NCBI RefSeq assembly: GCF_010550675.1
Contig: NZ_JAAGOA010000008.1
Span: 124,001 to 188,000, forward strand
Length of the DNA stretch: 64,000 bases
Direction of reading: 5' to 3'
Source: Phytoactinopolyspora halotolerans
Lineage (GTDB): Bacteria; Actinomycetota; Actinomycetes; Jiangellales; Jiangellaceae
In this document: piece after piece, positions 1 to 9,695 of the stretch
Layout of the letters: each line of letters starts with the position of its first letter
Numbering within the stretch: position 1 is the first letter of the stretch
Position numbers and translations under genes: made by a program
The notes under the pieces: generated by a model
The model's input: the letters and a program-made list of their open reading frames with translations, nothing else
Databases searched by the model: none
What the model was told of the DNA's origin: nothing

Positions 1-475
1 CTGCAAGGCTCGGCGGGCATACGACCGTCAGGCCGCGAGCCGACCCTTGAGCAAGGAGTTCAGCCGCAACGAGGCCTGCCTCAACGGTCTTGCCGACACC
101 TACGTCATCGGCGATCAGCAAGCGCACCGTCTCTTGTCGCAGCGCTAGCAGGAGAGGAACAAGCTGGTACGGTCGCGGTTCCACAGCCAGCCCAGCCAGG
201 CTCCGAAACGGCCCCCCGCTGGAACGGAATCCGATCCGCAAGGCGTCACGAAGTAACCGAGCACTGCGGTCGTCGCCGAGGTCGTCGGGGCGAGGAGGCG
301 GAAACGACGCGCTCTCAATCTGCTCGATTCCACGCAGCACACCCGCCACATCCGCATCACCGCCACCTAACGGACGCACCACGAGCACGGCGTCGTCGCT
401 GTCCGGAAGCACCACCCATTCGCGCCCCCGCGCCCGCACAAGCGAGCCAACCGGGAACTCCTTCTGGACCGTCAC
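1..475 (-). CDS. SNF2/RapA-type helicase, N-terminal part (cut by window edge)
   Basis: Only the first 158 residues are present and the frame is open to the window edge. The GTG start at 475 overlaps the stop of the preceding helicase gene as GTGA, so the two are translationally coupled. About 95 residues with no recognisable motif precede a Q-motif-like 'RPYQLVPLLLAL'. A SNF2/RapA-type Walker A follows, 'IADDVGVGKTVEAGL' (about residues 121-135), and then the beginning of motif Ia ('VVCPPSLA'). SNF2-family proteins are ATP-driven DNA translocases. Next to a DUF1998-type helicase, this one resembles DrmD of DISARM phage defence (inference). Everything after motif Ia lies outside the window, so the family is clear and the system is not. 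Confidence 0.8.
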   Translation of the reverse strand, partial: MTVQKEFPVGSLVRARGREWVVLPDSDDAVLVVRPLGGGDADVAGVLRGIEQIESASFPPPRPDDLGDDRSARLLRDALRIGFRSSGGPFRSLAGLAVEPRPYQLVPLLLALRQETVRLLIADDVGVGKTVEAGLVAAELLAQGSARGLTVVCPPSLA

Positions 476-3400
476 GCAACCCCCTCATAGAACACAGAAC
501 GATTCTCGGATATGACCTCTGCTGGATCGTCAAACCAGCCGATACGGATCACATTCCACCCGCCAAACGCCAAAGCACTGATGTCGCGTGTTTCGTGTTC
601 GGTATCTATCACGACGACCGACGGGACGGCCGCGGTCTCGTAGACGAGGTCGACCTGTACTCCGTCGACCTCCGAGTCGATACGGTCCGGACGCCGTGCC
701 CCGGACTCGCGGACTATTTCGAGCACTTCTCGCAAGCGACCCTCGATGTCAGACAAGGGGAGATCCTCCCAAGGCTTGGAACTCTCACCAGGACTGTCCG
801 CGTGAGGATTCGTGGAACCGCCGACGAGCGACCTCAACGTGTCGATGACCTCTCTTCGGTCGATCTGCTCGTGGTAGAGCTGATTGCCGTATGACAAGAG
901 GCACCGATAACAGCCCCGGACACATGCGTCCTCGAAGTCCTCGCCGTTGTCCGGGTCCACGTGGATGATGCGAAGTGCTTCCCTGGCCGCGGCCGCCAAG
1001 GCGTCGGGCTCGGCCTGCAATCGACGCAAAACACCGGCTCCGCCTTCGGCCGCCTCGACGTACAGGATCCTGCCTCGTCCATCGCTGTCGGGTAGCTGCT
1101 CACTGAGCAGTTCGGAGTCCTCAAGCTGGAACGTCGCTTCGATGCCGCGTTCCAAGGCGTACTGGAGGGTGCGGGCCTGCTCGTCCGTCACGGAGCCAGT
1201 CCACCGAACGACCAAGATGTTGCGGCGGTCCTGCACGTACGGGACGACCCGCGCCTTCCGGGGGACGCTGTCAGCCGTGGTCTCGAACTGCTCGTCGTCA
1301 TCGGTCCCGTCTTCTTCGACGTCCTTCTCCGTTAGCCAGCGCCCTTGGACGAGGTCCAGGGGGAAGCCATGTAATTCTTGGTGCTGGCGTCGCTTGCGTC
1401 CCAGGTTGATCACGCGGATCTCCGCCGAGTCGCCGTAGGCCAGCTCCGCTAGAGGAGTGCCGTCCGAGGAGATCGCCTCGGCGGTCAGGCGGCCAGTCCT
1501 TCCTCCGCGAGGTACGAACCGGTAGGTAGTCAACAGGTCGAAGCCCACCCGGTTTCGCTCTTCCTCGTCTGCACTGATCCGCTGCCGCCGACGGGTCACG
1601 ACAGTCTGGAGGTGCAACATGCCCTTGAGAGTCACCCGGAGCGGGGCTGCACATTGCTCACATACGTCAGTGCCGGCTCCGCGAAGATGGTGGTAGCCGC
1701 AAGCCTCGCATACGCGCGCTTCCGTCAGCACGACATCTGATCCGCCCGTGCCCTGACTTTGGCGGGGCAGGTTCACCCGAGTCACCTGATAGCGGGCACC
1801 CTCGTGGTAGATCAACGCACCGGGGCCGAACTCGGAAATGGCGAGAAAGCGCGGACGCTGCAGCCAGGTGTTCTCCCGTCCCTGCATGCCCGGTATGTAG
1901 GCGGATAGCGGCAGCCGTGGGAAGGAGTATCCCGGCAAGAATCCCTCGCTGGCCAGGTAGCGGTAGGTGTAAAAGTCCGATTGTCCAGTCTCGTTTGTCT
2001 CGTTGAGCAGGAGATTCATTCGCTGGATCGCTTCGCGCCACCGTTGAGTTGCGTCCAACCGGTCAGCTTTTCGGGCTGCGGCATTGCCCGCCATGGCATC
2101 GGCTTCGCGCCTCTCCGCCTCCACTACGCTGTATAGATCGCGCCACCTTTGGCAAGCCGTATCAAAGGCGCTGTATGCGCCTTCGATCACGTCGTCGATC
2201 CAGCTCGCAGTCCACCATGGAGCACGTTCGAGTTGTTCTTGCAGTGGCGCGAGCAGTGCCCGAACCGTCGAGGCAGCTCGCTTGCGCGCACCCTGGTCTT
2301 GCAGTCCTTCGGCGAGCTCCGCGCGCACTGGATAGGCGGGCTCACCGAGATCTAAGACATCCGCCAGTGACCTGCCCAGCTCTTGGCCCGTTTCGGCCAG
2401 CCATACGGCGTGCACGTGCGAACGCATCAAGTCTTCGTTTGCGAGGTCTAGTCGTGGCGGTTGCACACGTCCTGAGACCATGAGCTGAGGCCGCTGGAAG
2501 TAGTACGAGTCATGGCTGTTGCCGCTCGCGCAGTAGGTCACCACCACGGCCGGTTGCCCTGAGCGCCCGGCGCGACCGCTGCGCTGCGCATAGTTGGCCG
2601 GCGTCGGGGGCACGTTCCGCATCGCTACAGCATTGAGCGAACGGATATCGACACCGAGTTCCATCGTGGGTGAACAGAACAGCAGCGGCAGGGTGCGTGC
2701 CTCACCAAAGCGCCGCTCCCGATCCTCCCGGTCTTCGGCGCGTACTTGAGCTGTGTGCTCCGCCGCGCGCAATCCGGCCAGGTCCGTGCCTGCTTGCCGG
2801 TACAAGTCACGGAAGAACGGCACTACCCGAGGTGACTGGTCCGGTTCGAATCGCCGGCGTACGGGATCGGGAACTCCGTGATCACCGGTTCCAGGTCTCA
2901 GCACCATCGTCGAGGAGTTCAGCCGATAACCTACGTCGCCGTCCGCATTGACCTGGGTCACGACGCCTTGAGCGGCTAGTAGGCTCACGAGCGCGTCGAT
3001 GATGTCTGTCGCTTCTTCCGTACTCAGCTCGTCGCCGAATCTTTCGGCCTGACGTAGCCAGCGACCATAGGCGCTACGTCCGGACATATGCAGTTTGTTG
3101 CGATACGACCCCGACCCCGCTCCTACGACAGCCAGCCCAAGTGGAGGGTCAGGCTCGTTGTCTGGGACGGACCATAGGCCGGTCAGATTGTCGCGGCTCT
3201 CACGGCGCAGGCGCTGAACGAACTCATCAGTCAAGGCATGCGAGTCGATCGCAAGCACACGTCGCATCTCGTCCAACAACACATGGGCAAGCTCAGCTCT
3301 CAAACCCGGTGCCGCTGAGCGCAGCCGGGGATGGGTGTCCTGCCACACCTCATCTATCTGGGCGAGTTCCGCAACGTCTGGGTAGTCGACGATCAGAAGA

Positions 3401-5628
3401 CCAGTGCGTTCCAGGTTCGGGAGCGTGATGCGCCAAGACGCCTGCATGTCGCGCATTGCTCGGTACTCGACGACGTTCCTCAGAGCCCGCAGCACGCGGT
3501 GGCGCCCGACGATTGCATCGGGTGCCAGTGCATACTCAGCTGGATCGAGAGACAACGCCCGGGTCACAGCCTCGCCGAGCTCCAATGCGTGCAAACCGTC
3601 GCTGCCTACGCGCTGTGCTTCTTGAGCGGCTCGGTAGATGGCAGCGCGCAGTTGCACGATCAAGGCGAAATCGTTGAAATGCCCTGCCTGCAAGCTGGCG
3701 TCCTGACGGTTGTCCACAAACGTCAGGAGTTTCCGTGCCTCACTGGGCAGATCGTCATCACTAATGGATCGCAGGGTGCTCAAGATGCTCGCCGAGATAA
3801 CACTCATCGCGCTGCTGCGACCTTCTCGGTCGAGCGTGACCAGCTTGGCGAACTCGTTCGTCCTCGGTGCCTCGTAACTAACCCCACAACGCAAGCAGAA
3901 GCGAAACGTGCCGGGAATCCACGCCGCAAGAGTCGATCCGTCCCCGGGATCGGTCGGTGACGATGTGCCGTCCACGTCAACCCAGCATCGGCGCGGAACG
4001 TACGAACGGCGGTACCTCACCACCTCAAGACCCGAAGACGTCTGGGTCAACCACGATCCGGGAAGCCGGCCCTCGGCGATCGGGTTCGCGGGCCATTCCC
4101 GGTCAGCGGAGACGAACAGATAGCCGTCCGCGCCGTCGCTGGGACGCAACGCATGCCGCGCCCGGAAAACCGTGTCCCCCTCGTCCGTCTCCTCCTGTCG
4201 GACGAGCAAGTAATCCTGACCGCACTCTCGGCAGAACGCGAGCGGAAACAGTCGCCGCTCCGGTTCACCCGACAAGACGACTTGGTACTGCGTGGTGATC
4301 TCTCTGACGTCCTCACGCTCCGCAGTCGCGAAGATCGTGCCGCCCTTAGATAGGAACTGGTGCAACCGGAACGCAAACAGGGGTCTGTTAGTTTCGCCGT
4401 CGCGGATGCGTGAGCCGGCAAGCAGAGTCGCCCTGATGGCAGTCGCACATGACTCCAGCGGCTCACCAGTGACACGGGCAAGCGTTTCCGCGGACTCCAC
4501 GATAGTGCGAGGGCTGCGCCGGACGAGGATGCCGGTACCCGGTTCCGGAATCAAGCCAAACTCAGCTTCGATCCACGCCGCAAGTGGGTCAGCGCGGAAC
4601 GACTCGAACGGTGCACGAAGCGACGGGTCATCTGCTTCCACATCCCCGCGGGCCCTAACAGCTGCCTTCAAATCAGCCGGATCTGGATCACGAACCGACG
4701 TAGCACGGACGAGAGTTTCCGTTATGACGTTCCTTGGCGCCACCTCGGTGCCGAATATCTGCGTCGCTACCCTGGCGACCTCCTGACGCTGATCGGCGAT
4801 CGTATCGCCACTCGCCATGGTCGCGGACGTGCCGATGCATTGGAGAGTGTCATGCGCGTGGCAGGCTTCTCGGACCCGACGGACGAGCATCGCCACGTCG
4901 GCACCCTGCCGACCACGGTACGTATGCAGCTCGTCCAGAACGAGGAACCGCAACCCACTCGCAGCACGTATCAGGTGTTTACGCTCCTCCGGCCGCGTCA
5001 ATACCAACTCAAGCATCACATAGTTGGTCAGCAGAATGTCCGGGGGATCAGCCAGGATCCGGCGCCGCTCCTCGTCGCTCTCCTGGCCGGTGTAACGGGC
5101 AAACGTGACCGGAGGACCAGCTGGGTACCCATGGCTCAGAAACTTGGCCAGTTCTTCGCGTTGCGAGTTTGCCAGGGCGTTCATCGGGTAGACGACGATG
5201 GCCCTGACGCCTCGCCCGGATCCCTCACGCAGAACGGCGTCGACGATCGGGACGATATAGGCGAGCGACTTGCCTGAACCCGTCCCGGTAGTAAGGACGT
5301 ACGAAGCGCCGGTCCGCGCGACGTCGACCGCGTCGCGCTGATGCTGGTGCAGGGTGATGGGCCGAGCTCCCGTATCCGCAACATCTTCCTTGACCCGGAA
5401 AACCCGCCCGCACTCCTCGTGAAGAATCCCATGCGCGACCAACTCGTCGACGCTTCCACCCGGCTGAAAGGCAGGGTTGAGCGCAAGATGGGGAGGCGGC
5501 CATTGAGCACCGCGCGCTGTCTCCTCCACGACCTTGGCACGGATCCGCTCATCGTGGATTTCAACGAACCCCTCGCTGAACGCGGCGTAGTCCTTGATCA
5601 ACCGGTCGTGTACCCGAAACGCGTCCAC
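472..5628 (-). CDS. Large superfamily 2 helicase with DUF1998/MZB-like C-terminus (DISARM DrmA/DrmB-like fusion)
   Basis: 1718 residues. The GTG at 5628 is chosen because GGGAGGG lies just upstream; the frame stays open to 5682, where the extra residues only translate this ribosome site. Helicase motifs are in order: 'HQHQRDAV', Walker A 'TGTGSGKS' (about 113-120), Walker B as DELH in 'LVLDELHTYRG' (about 230), 'GTSATMA', then helicase-C 'SPTMELGVDIRSL' and 'YAQRSGRAGRSGQP'. Near residue 1560 the cysteine-rich 'CVRGCYRCLLSYGN' is typical of DUF1998/MrfA zinc-binding ends. The last ~60 residues alternate strand and helix in a way that resembles a small nuclease-like fold, but no complete catalytic set is visible. 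DISARM encodes helicase (DrmA) and DUF1998 (DrmB) separately at roughly 1200 and 600 residues; here they look fused. A coupled SNF2 helicase follows. Defence is inferred. Confidence 0.85.
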   Translation of the reverse strand: MDAFRVHDRLIKDYAAFSEGFVEIHDERIRAKVVEETARGAQWPPPHLALNPAFQPGGSVDELVAHGILHEECGRVFRVKEDVADTGARPITLHQHQRDAVDVARTGASYVLTTGTGSGKSLAYIVPIVDAVLREGSGRGVRAIVVYPMNALANSQREELAKFLSHGYPAGPPVTFARYTGQESDEERRRILADPPDILLTNYVMLELVLTRPEERKHLIRAASGLRFLVLDELHTYRGRQGADVAMLVRRVREACHAHDTLQCIGTSATMASGDTIADQRQEVARVATQIFGTEVAPRNVITETLVRATSVRDPDPADLKAAVRARGDVEADDPSLRAPFESFRADPLAAWIEAEFGLIPEPGTGILVRRSPRTIVESAETLARVTGEPLESCATAIRATLLAGSRIRDGETNRPLFAFRLHQFLSKGGTIFATAEREDVREITTQYQVVLSGEPERRLFPLAFCRECGQDYLLVRQEETDEGDTVFRARHALRPSDGADGYLFVSADREWPANPIAEGRLPGSWLTQTSSGLEVVRYRRSYVPRRCWVDVDGTSSPTDPGDGSTLAAWIPGTFRFCLRCGVSYEAPRTNEFAKLVTLDREGRSSAMSVISASILSTLRSISDDDLPSEARKLLTFVDNRQDASLQAGHFNDFALIVQLRAAIYRAAQEAQRVGSDGLHALELGEAVTRALSLDPAEYALAPDAIVGRHRVLRALRNVVEYRAMRDMQASWRITLPNLERTGLLIVDYPDVAELAQIDEVWQDTHPRLRSAAPGLRAELAHVLLDEMRRVLAIDSHALTDEFVQRLRRESRDNLTGLWSVPDNEPDPPLGLAVVGAGSGSYRNKLHMSGRSAYGRWLRQAERFGDELSTEEATDIIDALVSLLAAQGVVTQVNADGDVGYRLNSSTMVLRPGTGDHGVPDPVRRRFEPDQSPRVVPFFRDLYRQAGTDLAGLRAAEHTAQVRAEDREDRERRFGEARTLPLLFCSPTMELGVDIRSLNAVAMRNVPPTPANYAQRSGRAGRSGQPAVVVTYCASGNSHDSYYFQRPQLMVSGRVQPPRLDLANEDLMRSHVHAVWLAETGQELGRSLADVLDLGEPAYPVRAELAEGLQDQGARKRAASTVRALLAPLQEQLERAPWWTASWIDDVIEGAYSAFDTACQRWRDLYSVVEAERREADAMAGNAAARKADRLDATQRWREAIQRMNLLLNETNETGQSDFYTYRYLASEGFLPGYSFPRLPLSAYIPGMQGRENTWLQRPRFLAISEFGPGALIYHEGARYQVTRVNLPRQSQGTGGSDVVLTEARVCEACGYHHLRGAGTDVCEQCAAPLRVTLKGMLHLQTVVTRRRQRISADEEERNRVGFDLLTTYRFVPRGGRTGRLTAEAISSDGTPLAELAYGDSAEIRVINLGRKRRQHQELHGFPLDLVQGRWLTEKDVEEDGTDDDEQFETTADSVPRKARVVPYVQDRRNILVVRWTGSVTDEQARTLQYALERGIEATFQLEDSELLSEQLPDSDGRGRILYVEAAEGGAGVLRRLQAEPDALAAAAREALRIIHVDPDNGEDFEDACVRGCYRCLLSYGNQLYHEQIDRREVIDTLRSLVGGSTNPHADSPGESSKPWEDLPLSDIEGRLREVLEIVRESGARRPDRIDSEVDGVQVDLVYETAAVPSVVVIDTEHETRDISALAFGGWNVIRIGWFDDPAEVISENRSVFYEGVA

Positions 5629-6168
5629 AGCCCTCCCTCCCTTCGCAGCACCCATGCTGCACGGCACCCCGGACAGAAGCACATCATGCGCGCGAATTCG
5701 GTATCAACACGTTGCCGCACGCTCACGCCCGCCGTCGTGAGCCGGCAGAGCACCCGTCCTCAACCGAACGTCGCGCTCATCGGCTCGATGGGCGACCAAT
5801 CAGCCTAACTGCCCTTGATCCAAGGAGCCGAAGTACTCGCTGAACGGGCCGGCAATCACGTTGCGAGCCAGCTCCTGTCAGTCGACGTAACAGCGATAGC
5901 GCACCGCCCCACTGTGCACATGGCTATGGCGGGTGCAAAGGCCATGGACACAGATCACCGCAAGATTGTCCTGACGGTTGGCATGTTGCGGCTCTCGGTT
6001 GCCTACGCCGGGATCATGCCGGATAGCTTGGTGGGCGTCGATGCCAGTGTCGATACACGGTGGAGTCAACCGACCCCGCATTTCCGGGGACGTACACCGG
6101 TGATGATCTCTACGCCGGCATCGGCGACGATATCGACGCTGAGCAGGCTAGGCAGGCAATCGGCCGCT
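5629..6168. other. Gap without a supportable gene
   Basis: Several short frames cross this stretch on both strands, but none has a convincing ribosome site, codon pattern or recognisable product. It must contain the promoter of the helicase operon that reads leftwards from 5628. Confidence 0.5.
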
Positions 6169-6435
6169 CTATGCACTACTGTTGCGGTACACGTCTGCCG
6201 GTTTGACCCACACACCGAGAGCGTGGCGTCGCCGGTCGTCGATCTCGACATACACGTGATCGGCGTCCCACCGACGGGCGAGACCTCTCACGTACTCCTC
6301 GCCGTCCTTCTCCCAGATCAGCCGGACGCGAACCTTGATGCCCGGCTCATGGTTCCGGAACGAGCGGGGATGCGCTGGCCAATGCTCGTTCAAGATGGCC
6401 TGCTCCAGCAGCACATGTGGAGGCTTCCCCGTCAC
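6169..6435 (-). CDS. Small hypothetical protein
   Basis: 88 residues from a GTG at 6435 preceded by GGTGG; the frame is open to 6510, but the extra residues look non-coding. The product has a balanced composition ('VRVRLIWEKDGEEYVRG', then 'VYVEIDDRRRHALGVWVKPADV') that suggests a small mixed alpha/beta fold. No domain is recognised. Codon third positions are strongly GC, as in its neighbours, which supports it as a real gene. It lies just after the degraded ligase gene on the same strand and could share its transcript. Confidence 0.5.
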   Translation of the reverse strand: MTGKPPHVLLEQAILNEHWPAHPRSFRNHEPGIKVRVRLIWEKDGEEYVRGLARRWDADHVYVEIDDRRRHALGVWVKPADVYRNSSA

Positions 6436-6497
6436 GTCCACCAAACTAGAACACAGGTACGAATGATCGCCAGCGGCGGGCGTGAACAGCCGAGCTG

Positions 6498-7490
6498 CTA
6501 GCCGCCACACTCAAGATCGAGGTCGCACGGGACGTCGTCCGGGGTCAAATCGGCGCGCAGGCGCAGGTACCGCGCACCGTGACGCCAGCGTATGCCGTGC
6601 GTCGCGGTGTCCACCCGCGCTTCCACCACCACGCTCGGTTCGACTCTGAAGCACGGGGTGGGATCCGGCGTATTCCACCCGGGTGGAAGTTGCGCAGGCC
6701 ACGGATGATCCTCGCCTGCCGGCGTGATCACTGAGGCCACCTGCGCCGCGGCGTGCACGCTGAGCGGTACCGTGCGCCCGGCGATCACCAACTCGCCAGT
6801 CGCAGAAGAGCACCGGCCAAGTATCAGATGCTCCGGACGCTGCACGGCGCCCGGTGACTCCGCCAATCACGAACTCCGTGGTGGCGTACTGCTTGACCTT
6901 CAACCACGAACGCCGACCCGGCTCGTACCGTCCGTCCAAGCGCTTCGCAACGACACCTTCGACACCGACGCCGGCCAAGGCGTCCATCCACACCCGGGCA
7001 TCCTCCACATCGCCAGACTGCATGCCGAGCACGACACGAGAAGCATCCGTCGTGCCGGCGATGACGAGTTGTTCCAGGCGACCGCCGCGCTCGTCCAGAC
7101 GACGCGGTCGCAAATCGTCACCGCCCTGCTGCAACAGGTCAAAGACGATGTAATGACACGGTTCCTGCCCGGCACGCCGCCGCGCCTCGGCCCCACGTGC
7201 GCGGTGGCGACGCTGCAACGCGCCGAAATCAAGCCGCCCGCCCTCCGACCACCTAACGATCTCACCATCCAGCACCGTCAACGGCGCAAACGCCTTCCCT
7301 ACCGCCGTGGCGATCTCCGGGAACGAATCCTGCATGGGCTTACCACGACGGCTGACCAGCGAACCGCCCCGTCACCGTCCACAATGGCCAGCGCACGATA
7401 GCCGTCCCATTTCGGCTCGAACGCCCATCCCGGGCCGGCTGGTAACTCATCGGTGAGCGTCGCCAACATCGGCTCCATCCGCACACTCAC
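6498..7490 (-). pseudogene. ATP-dependent DNA ligase (LigD/LigC-like), two frameshifts
   Basis: Three overlapping frames together make one ATP-dependent ligase of about 330 residues. The first (from GTG 7490) holds the adenylation site 'FEPKWDGYRAL', whose lysine takes the AMP. Near 7370 the reading continues in another frame with 'LVSRRGK', 'VLDGEIVRW', 'YIVFDLL' and 'EGVVAKRLDGRYEPG...WLKVK' (ligase motifs III to V). Near 6860 it returns to the first frame for the OB-fold end ('GELVIAGRTVPL...LRADLTPDDV'). The shifts are opposite and cancel, so every motif survives but no single frame reads through. Decay or sequencing error are both possible. Such ligases seal nicks and take part in end joining. 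Confidence 0.75.
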
Positions 7491-7515
7491 CCCTCACCGA
7501 CCGGCCCATCAGTGG

Positions 7516-7719
7516 TCACTCGTTCATATACGGTGTCACCACGGACGGGTAGCGTGCGAGCACTTCTGTGCTCTCCCAGCGCCGCCGCGGTCGTCGCGCA
7601 GCCCAGTGCCGCAAAGCGCGCCAACAGAACTCTCCATCTCCGCAGGCCACCAGGCGCATCGACGGGCTCTGCCCGCGAAGGACGATGTCGACATGCTCGC
7701 TTCCGGGATCGGCACACAC
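7516..7719 (-). CDS. Possible small hypothetical protein upstream of the ligase
   Basis: 67 residues from a GTG, ending 25 bp before the ligase start. The product has a mixed composition ('HVDIVLRGQSP', 'DGEFCWRALRHWAARRP') that looks more protein-like than the frames beside it. No domain is recognised and the ribosome site is weak, so this may be a chance frame. Confidence 0.35.
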   Translation of the reverse strand: MCADPGSEHVDIVLRGQSPSMRLVACGDGEFCWRALRHWAARRPRRRWESTEVLARYPSVVTPYMNE

Positions 7720-7764
7720 ACGATCACGGCATAGTGGCTGTTAGCCATCGTATTTCGCAGCCCA

Positions 7765-7995
7765 CTAGCCCTCGATGTGCCTAGGATCTCGGCTACGCGG
7801 ATAGGTGTTGCGCTCCCCGATCGTGCCGTCCCGCTTGTGGATGAAATGCTCGACGCCGCGCTTCTTGGCCTCCTCGCGACCTTGTTCCCGCGCCTCAGCC
7901 TTCCTCGCCGCGGTACTGATCGGGCGCTTCCCACCCTCGACGATGTTGGCCCAACCGTCACCATGCGGAACCGTGTGGATATCCTGCCCGGGCAT
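7765..7995 (-). CDS. DUF2188 domain protein
   Basis: 76 residues. The ATG at 7995 is preceded by GGGAGGAGG at ideal spacing, which fixes the start against the longer open frame. The sequence fits the small DUF2188 family along its full length: 'HTVPHGDGWANIVEG' near the N-terminus, an Ala/Glu/Arg helix ('ARKAEAREQGREEAKKRG'), then 'EHFIHKRDGTIGERNTY'. Members are common in actinobacteria and often occur on mobile DNA; the biochemical role is not established. It is oriented like the SRAP gene upstream and may be cotranscribed with it. Confidence 0.85.
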   Translation of the reverse strand: MPGQDIHTVPHGDGWANIVEGGKRPISTAARKAEAREQGREEAKKRGVEHFIHKRDGTIGERNTYPRSRDPRHIEG

Positions 7996-8102
7996 ACGTC
8001 CTCCTCCCACAGGCATCACCGCTACATCCACTCGGATACCCCGAACATCAGCACGAGATACACCCGACCACTCGGGCCCCGCACCGCGCGACACGAGCGG
8101 GC

Positions 8103-8828
8103 TCAGCGCACACCGGTTACGACGCCGGCAAAGGGTTCGATCAGTCCGGGATGGTTGATGCGCACGTTGCCCACTGCGGCTCCGACTGGTCGCGGGGCGA
8201 GTGCCTCCGCCACGCTCGCGGTGGTTCCCACGACGAGGTCGGTCAGCGCCGCCGTGTCCTCGTCGGTCCGGTCGAGCCACGCCGACGCATGCTCGGGCGA
8301 CAGCACCGGCATCCGGTCGTGGATATGCGCCAGATCAGCAGCGAGCCGCGTCGTCAGTATGCTCGTTGATAACACCCAACGGTCAACATCCTCGGCCGGC
8401 AGGCGGGGGTCGCGCCGCCACTCGAACACACCGGCCATCACCAACGGCCGCTGAGGTGGGTGGATGTAGAACGGCTGCTTGCGCCCGTCGGGCAGACGCT
8501 GCCACTCGTAGTACCCGCTCGCAGGTACGATACAGCGGCGACGCGCGATCGCCGCCCGATACGCAGGCTTCTCGGCGACAGTCTCAACCCTGGCATTGAT
8601 CATCTTCGCCGCACCAGACAAGTCCGTCGACCACGGCGGAATCAACCCCCACCGCGCCGCATGCAACTCCCGAGTGCTCGCCCCACCACTGGGCTCGACC
8701 ACAATCGGCACACGGTCGGTTGGGGCCACGTTGTACGACGGTGCCAGATCCCGCGTGTCCCCTGCTACGGCGTCGAACTCTTCGAGCATGTCATCCACCG
8801 ACATCGCCACCACATAGCGCCCGCACAC
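8103..8828 (-). CDS. SRAP domain protein (YedK/HMCES family)
   Basis: 241 residues, the usual family length. The N-terminus is MCGRY: after removal of Met the catalytic Cys2 is exposed, and in characterised members it forms a thiazolidine link with abasic sites in single-stranded DNA. Other family signatures are in order: 'APSYNVAPT', 'AARWGLIPPWS', 'NARVETVAEKPAYR', 'RRCIVPASGYYEW', 'TRLAADLAHIHDRMP' with the conserved His. The protein shields abasic sites at replication forks. On a conjugative element, protection of the transferred single strand or of damaged DNA is a plausible role (inference). Confidence 0.95.
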   Translation of the reverse strand: MCGRYVVAMSVDDMLEEFDAVAGDTRDLAPSYNVAPTDRVPIVVEPSGGASTRELHAARWGLIPPWSTDLSGAAKMINARVETVAEKPAYRAAIARRRCIVPASGYYEWQRLPDGRKQPFYIHPPQRPLVMAGVFEWRRDPRLPAEDVDRWVLSTSILTTRLAADLAHIHDRMPVLSPEHASAWLDRTDEDTAALTDLVVGTTASVAEALAPRPVGAAVGNVRINHPGLIEPFAGVVTGVR

Positions 8829-8909
8829 GTCAGACAGAGTCTCACGAAACGGCGATGGTTGGGCTGGGCTGGGTGCCTGTAACGCTCGATCGGGTGCAAG
8901 GCCGCGCCG

Positions 8910-9695
8910 CTAGATCTCGATACCGAACGGGGTGATCTCGTCGGCGGTGAGGAGTAGGCACGACACGTCCGAAACGTCGAGCTGCTTGAGGTGTTCAGAG
9001 ATCATCCTCTCGTAGCGTGCACTGGTTGCAAAGGGCGACGCTTCTGTTGACGGTTTTTCCGGCAGCTGTATGATCACGGTGACAGCGTGCTTGCCCCGAA
9101 AGACTGGATCGTCTTTGATGCGGACGTAGCGGAGTTGTGCTAGGTCTTGGCCCTGTGCCAGTCGCTGGTTCAACCACTTGAGCTTGCTCAGGATCAAGTC
9201 GGGCACGTTGAGTTCAGGAGCGGGCCTGATGTCCTTCTCCGTGACGGTCACGACTACACGCGCTTCACCGGCACCGGTGAGCTCGACTTCGTATCCGGCG
9301 CCGTATCCGTACACGCCGACGACAGAGCCGATCTCGCCTTGGACGAGTCTATGGTCCGGAAGGTCATGGCGCAGGATGACGAAATCGTGCTCGGTGTACG
9401 TCGGCGTGTTTTCGCTGGTGCTGAGCCGTCGTGCGCGTAGTCGCAGCACGCTGAGCAACTCGGCCAGATGGACCAGTCCCGCCGCCTCGCCACGCTCGGC
9501 TGCGTTCAGGCCGCTATCGTCCTGCTGATCAAGAAGAACGTCCAGGCGCGACTGCAGGCCGGGAGGGAAGCGCAGGTCCAACTTGTGCAGACCGAGCATG
9601 AGGCGCTCGTCTGCCAGATATGCATCAAGGTCACGGCCGGTCAAGGCGTCGGCGGCGTCAGAGCCGTCGAACCCGTACGGGTCCGACGCGTCCAA
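8910..9695 (-). CDS. Hypothetical protein with DUF4926-like SH3 segment
   Basis: 261 residues from a TTG start at 9695; no ATG or GTG is available nearby and the frame is open further upstream, so the start is unsure. The N-terminal third is helical and acidic. Residues about 100-155 ('DFVILRHDLPDHRLVQGEIG' followed by 'VVGVYGYGAGYEVEL') match the small beta-barrel DUF4926 pattern. The last 100 residues are of mixed character and unrecognised. It overlaps a small frame at 9658-9954 and may be its frameshifted continuation. Confidence 0.65.
   Translation of the reverse strand: MDASDPYGFDGSDAADALTGRDLDAYLADERLMLGLHKLDLRFPPGLQSRLDVLLDQQDDSGLNAAERGEAAGLVHLAELLSVLRLRARRLSTSENTPTYTEHDFVILRHDLPDHRLVQGEIGSVVGVYGYGAGYEVELTGAGEARVVVTVTEKDIRPAPELNVPDLILSKLKWLNQRLAQGQDLAQLRYVRIKDDPVFRGKHAVTVIIQLPEKPSTEASPFATSARYERMISEHLKQLDVSDVSCLLLTADEITPFGIEI

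Noticed and set aside
5815-6501. Plus-strand frame of 228 codons
   Set aside because: Third-position bias fits the opposite strand at its right half, there is no ribosome site, and the product looks random.
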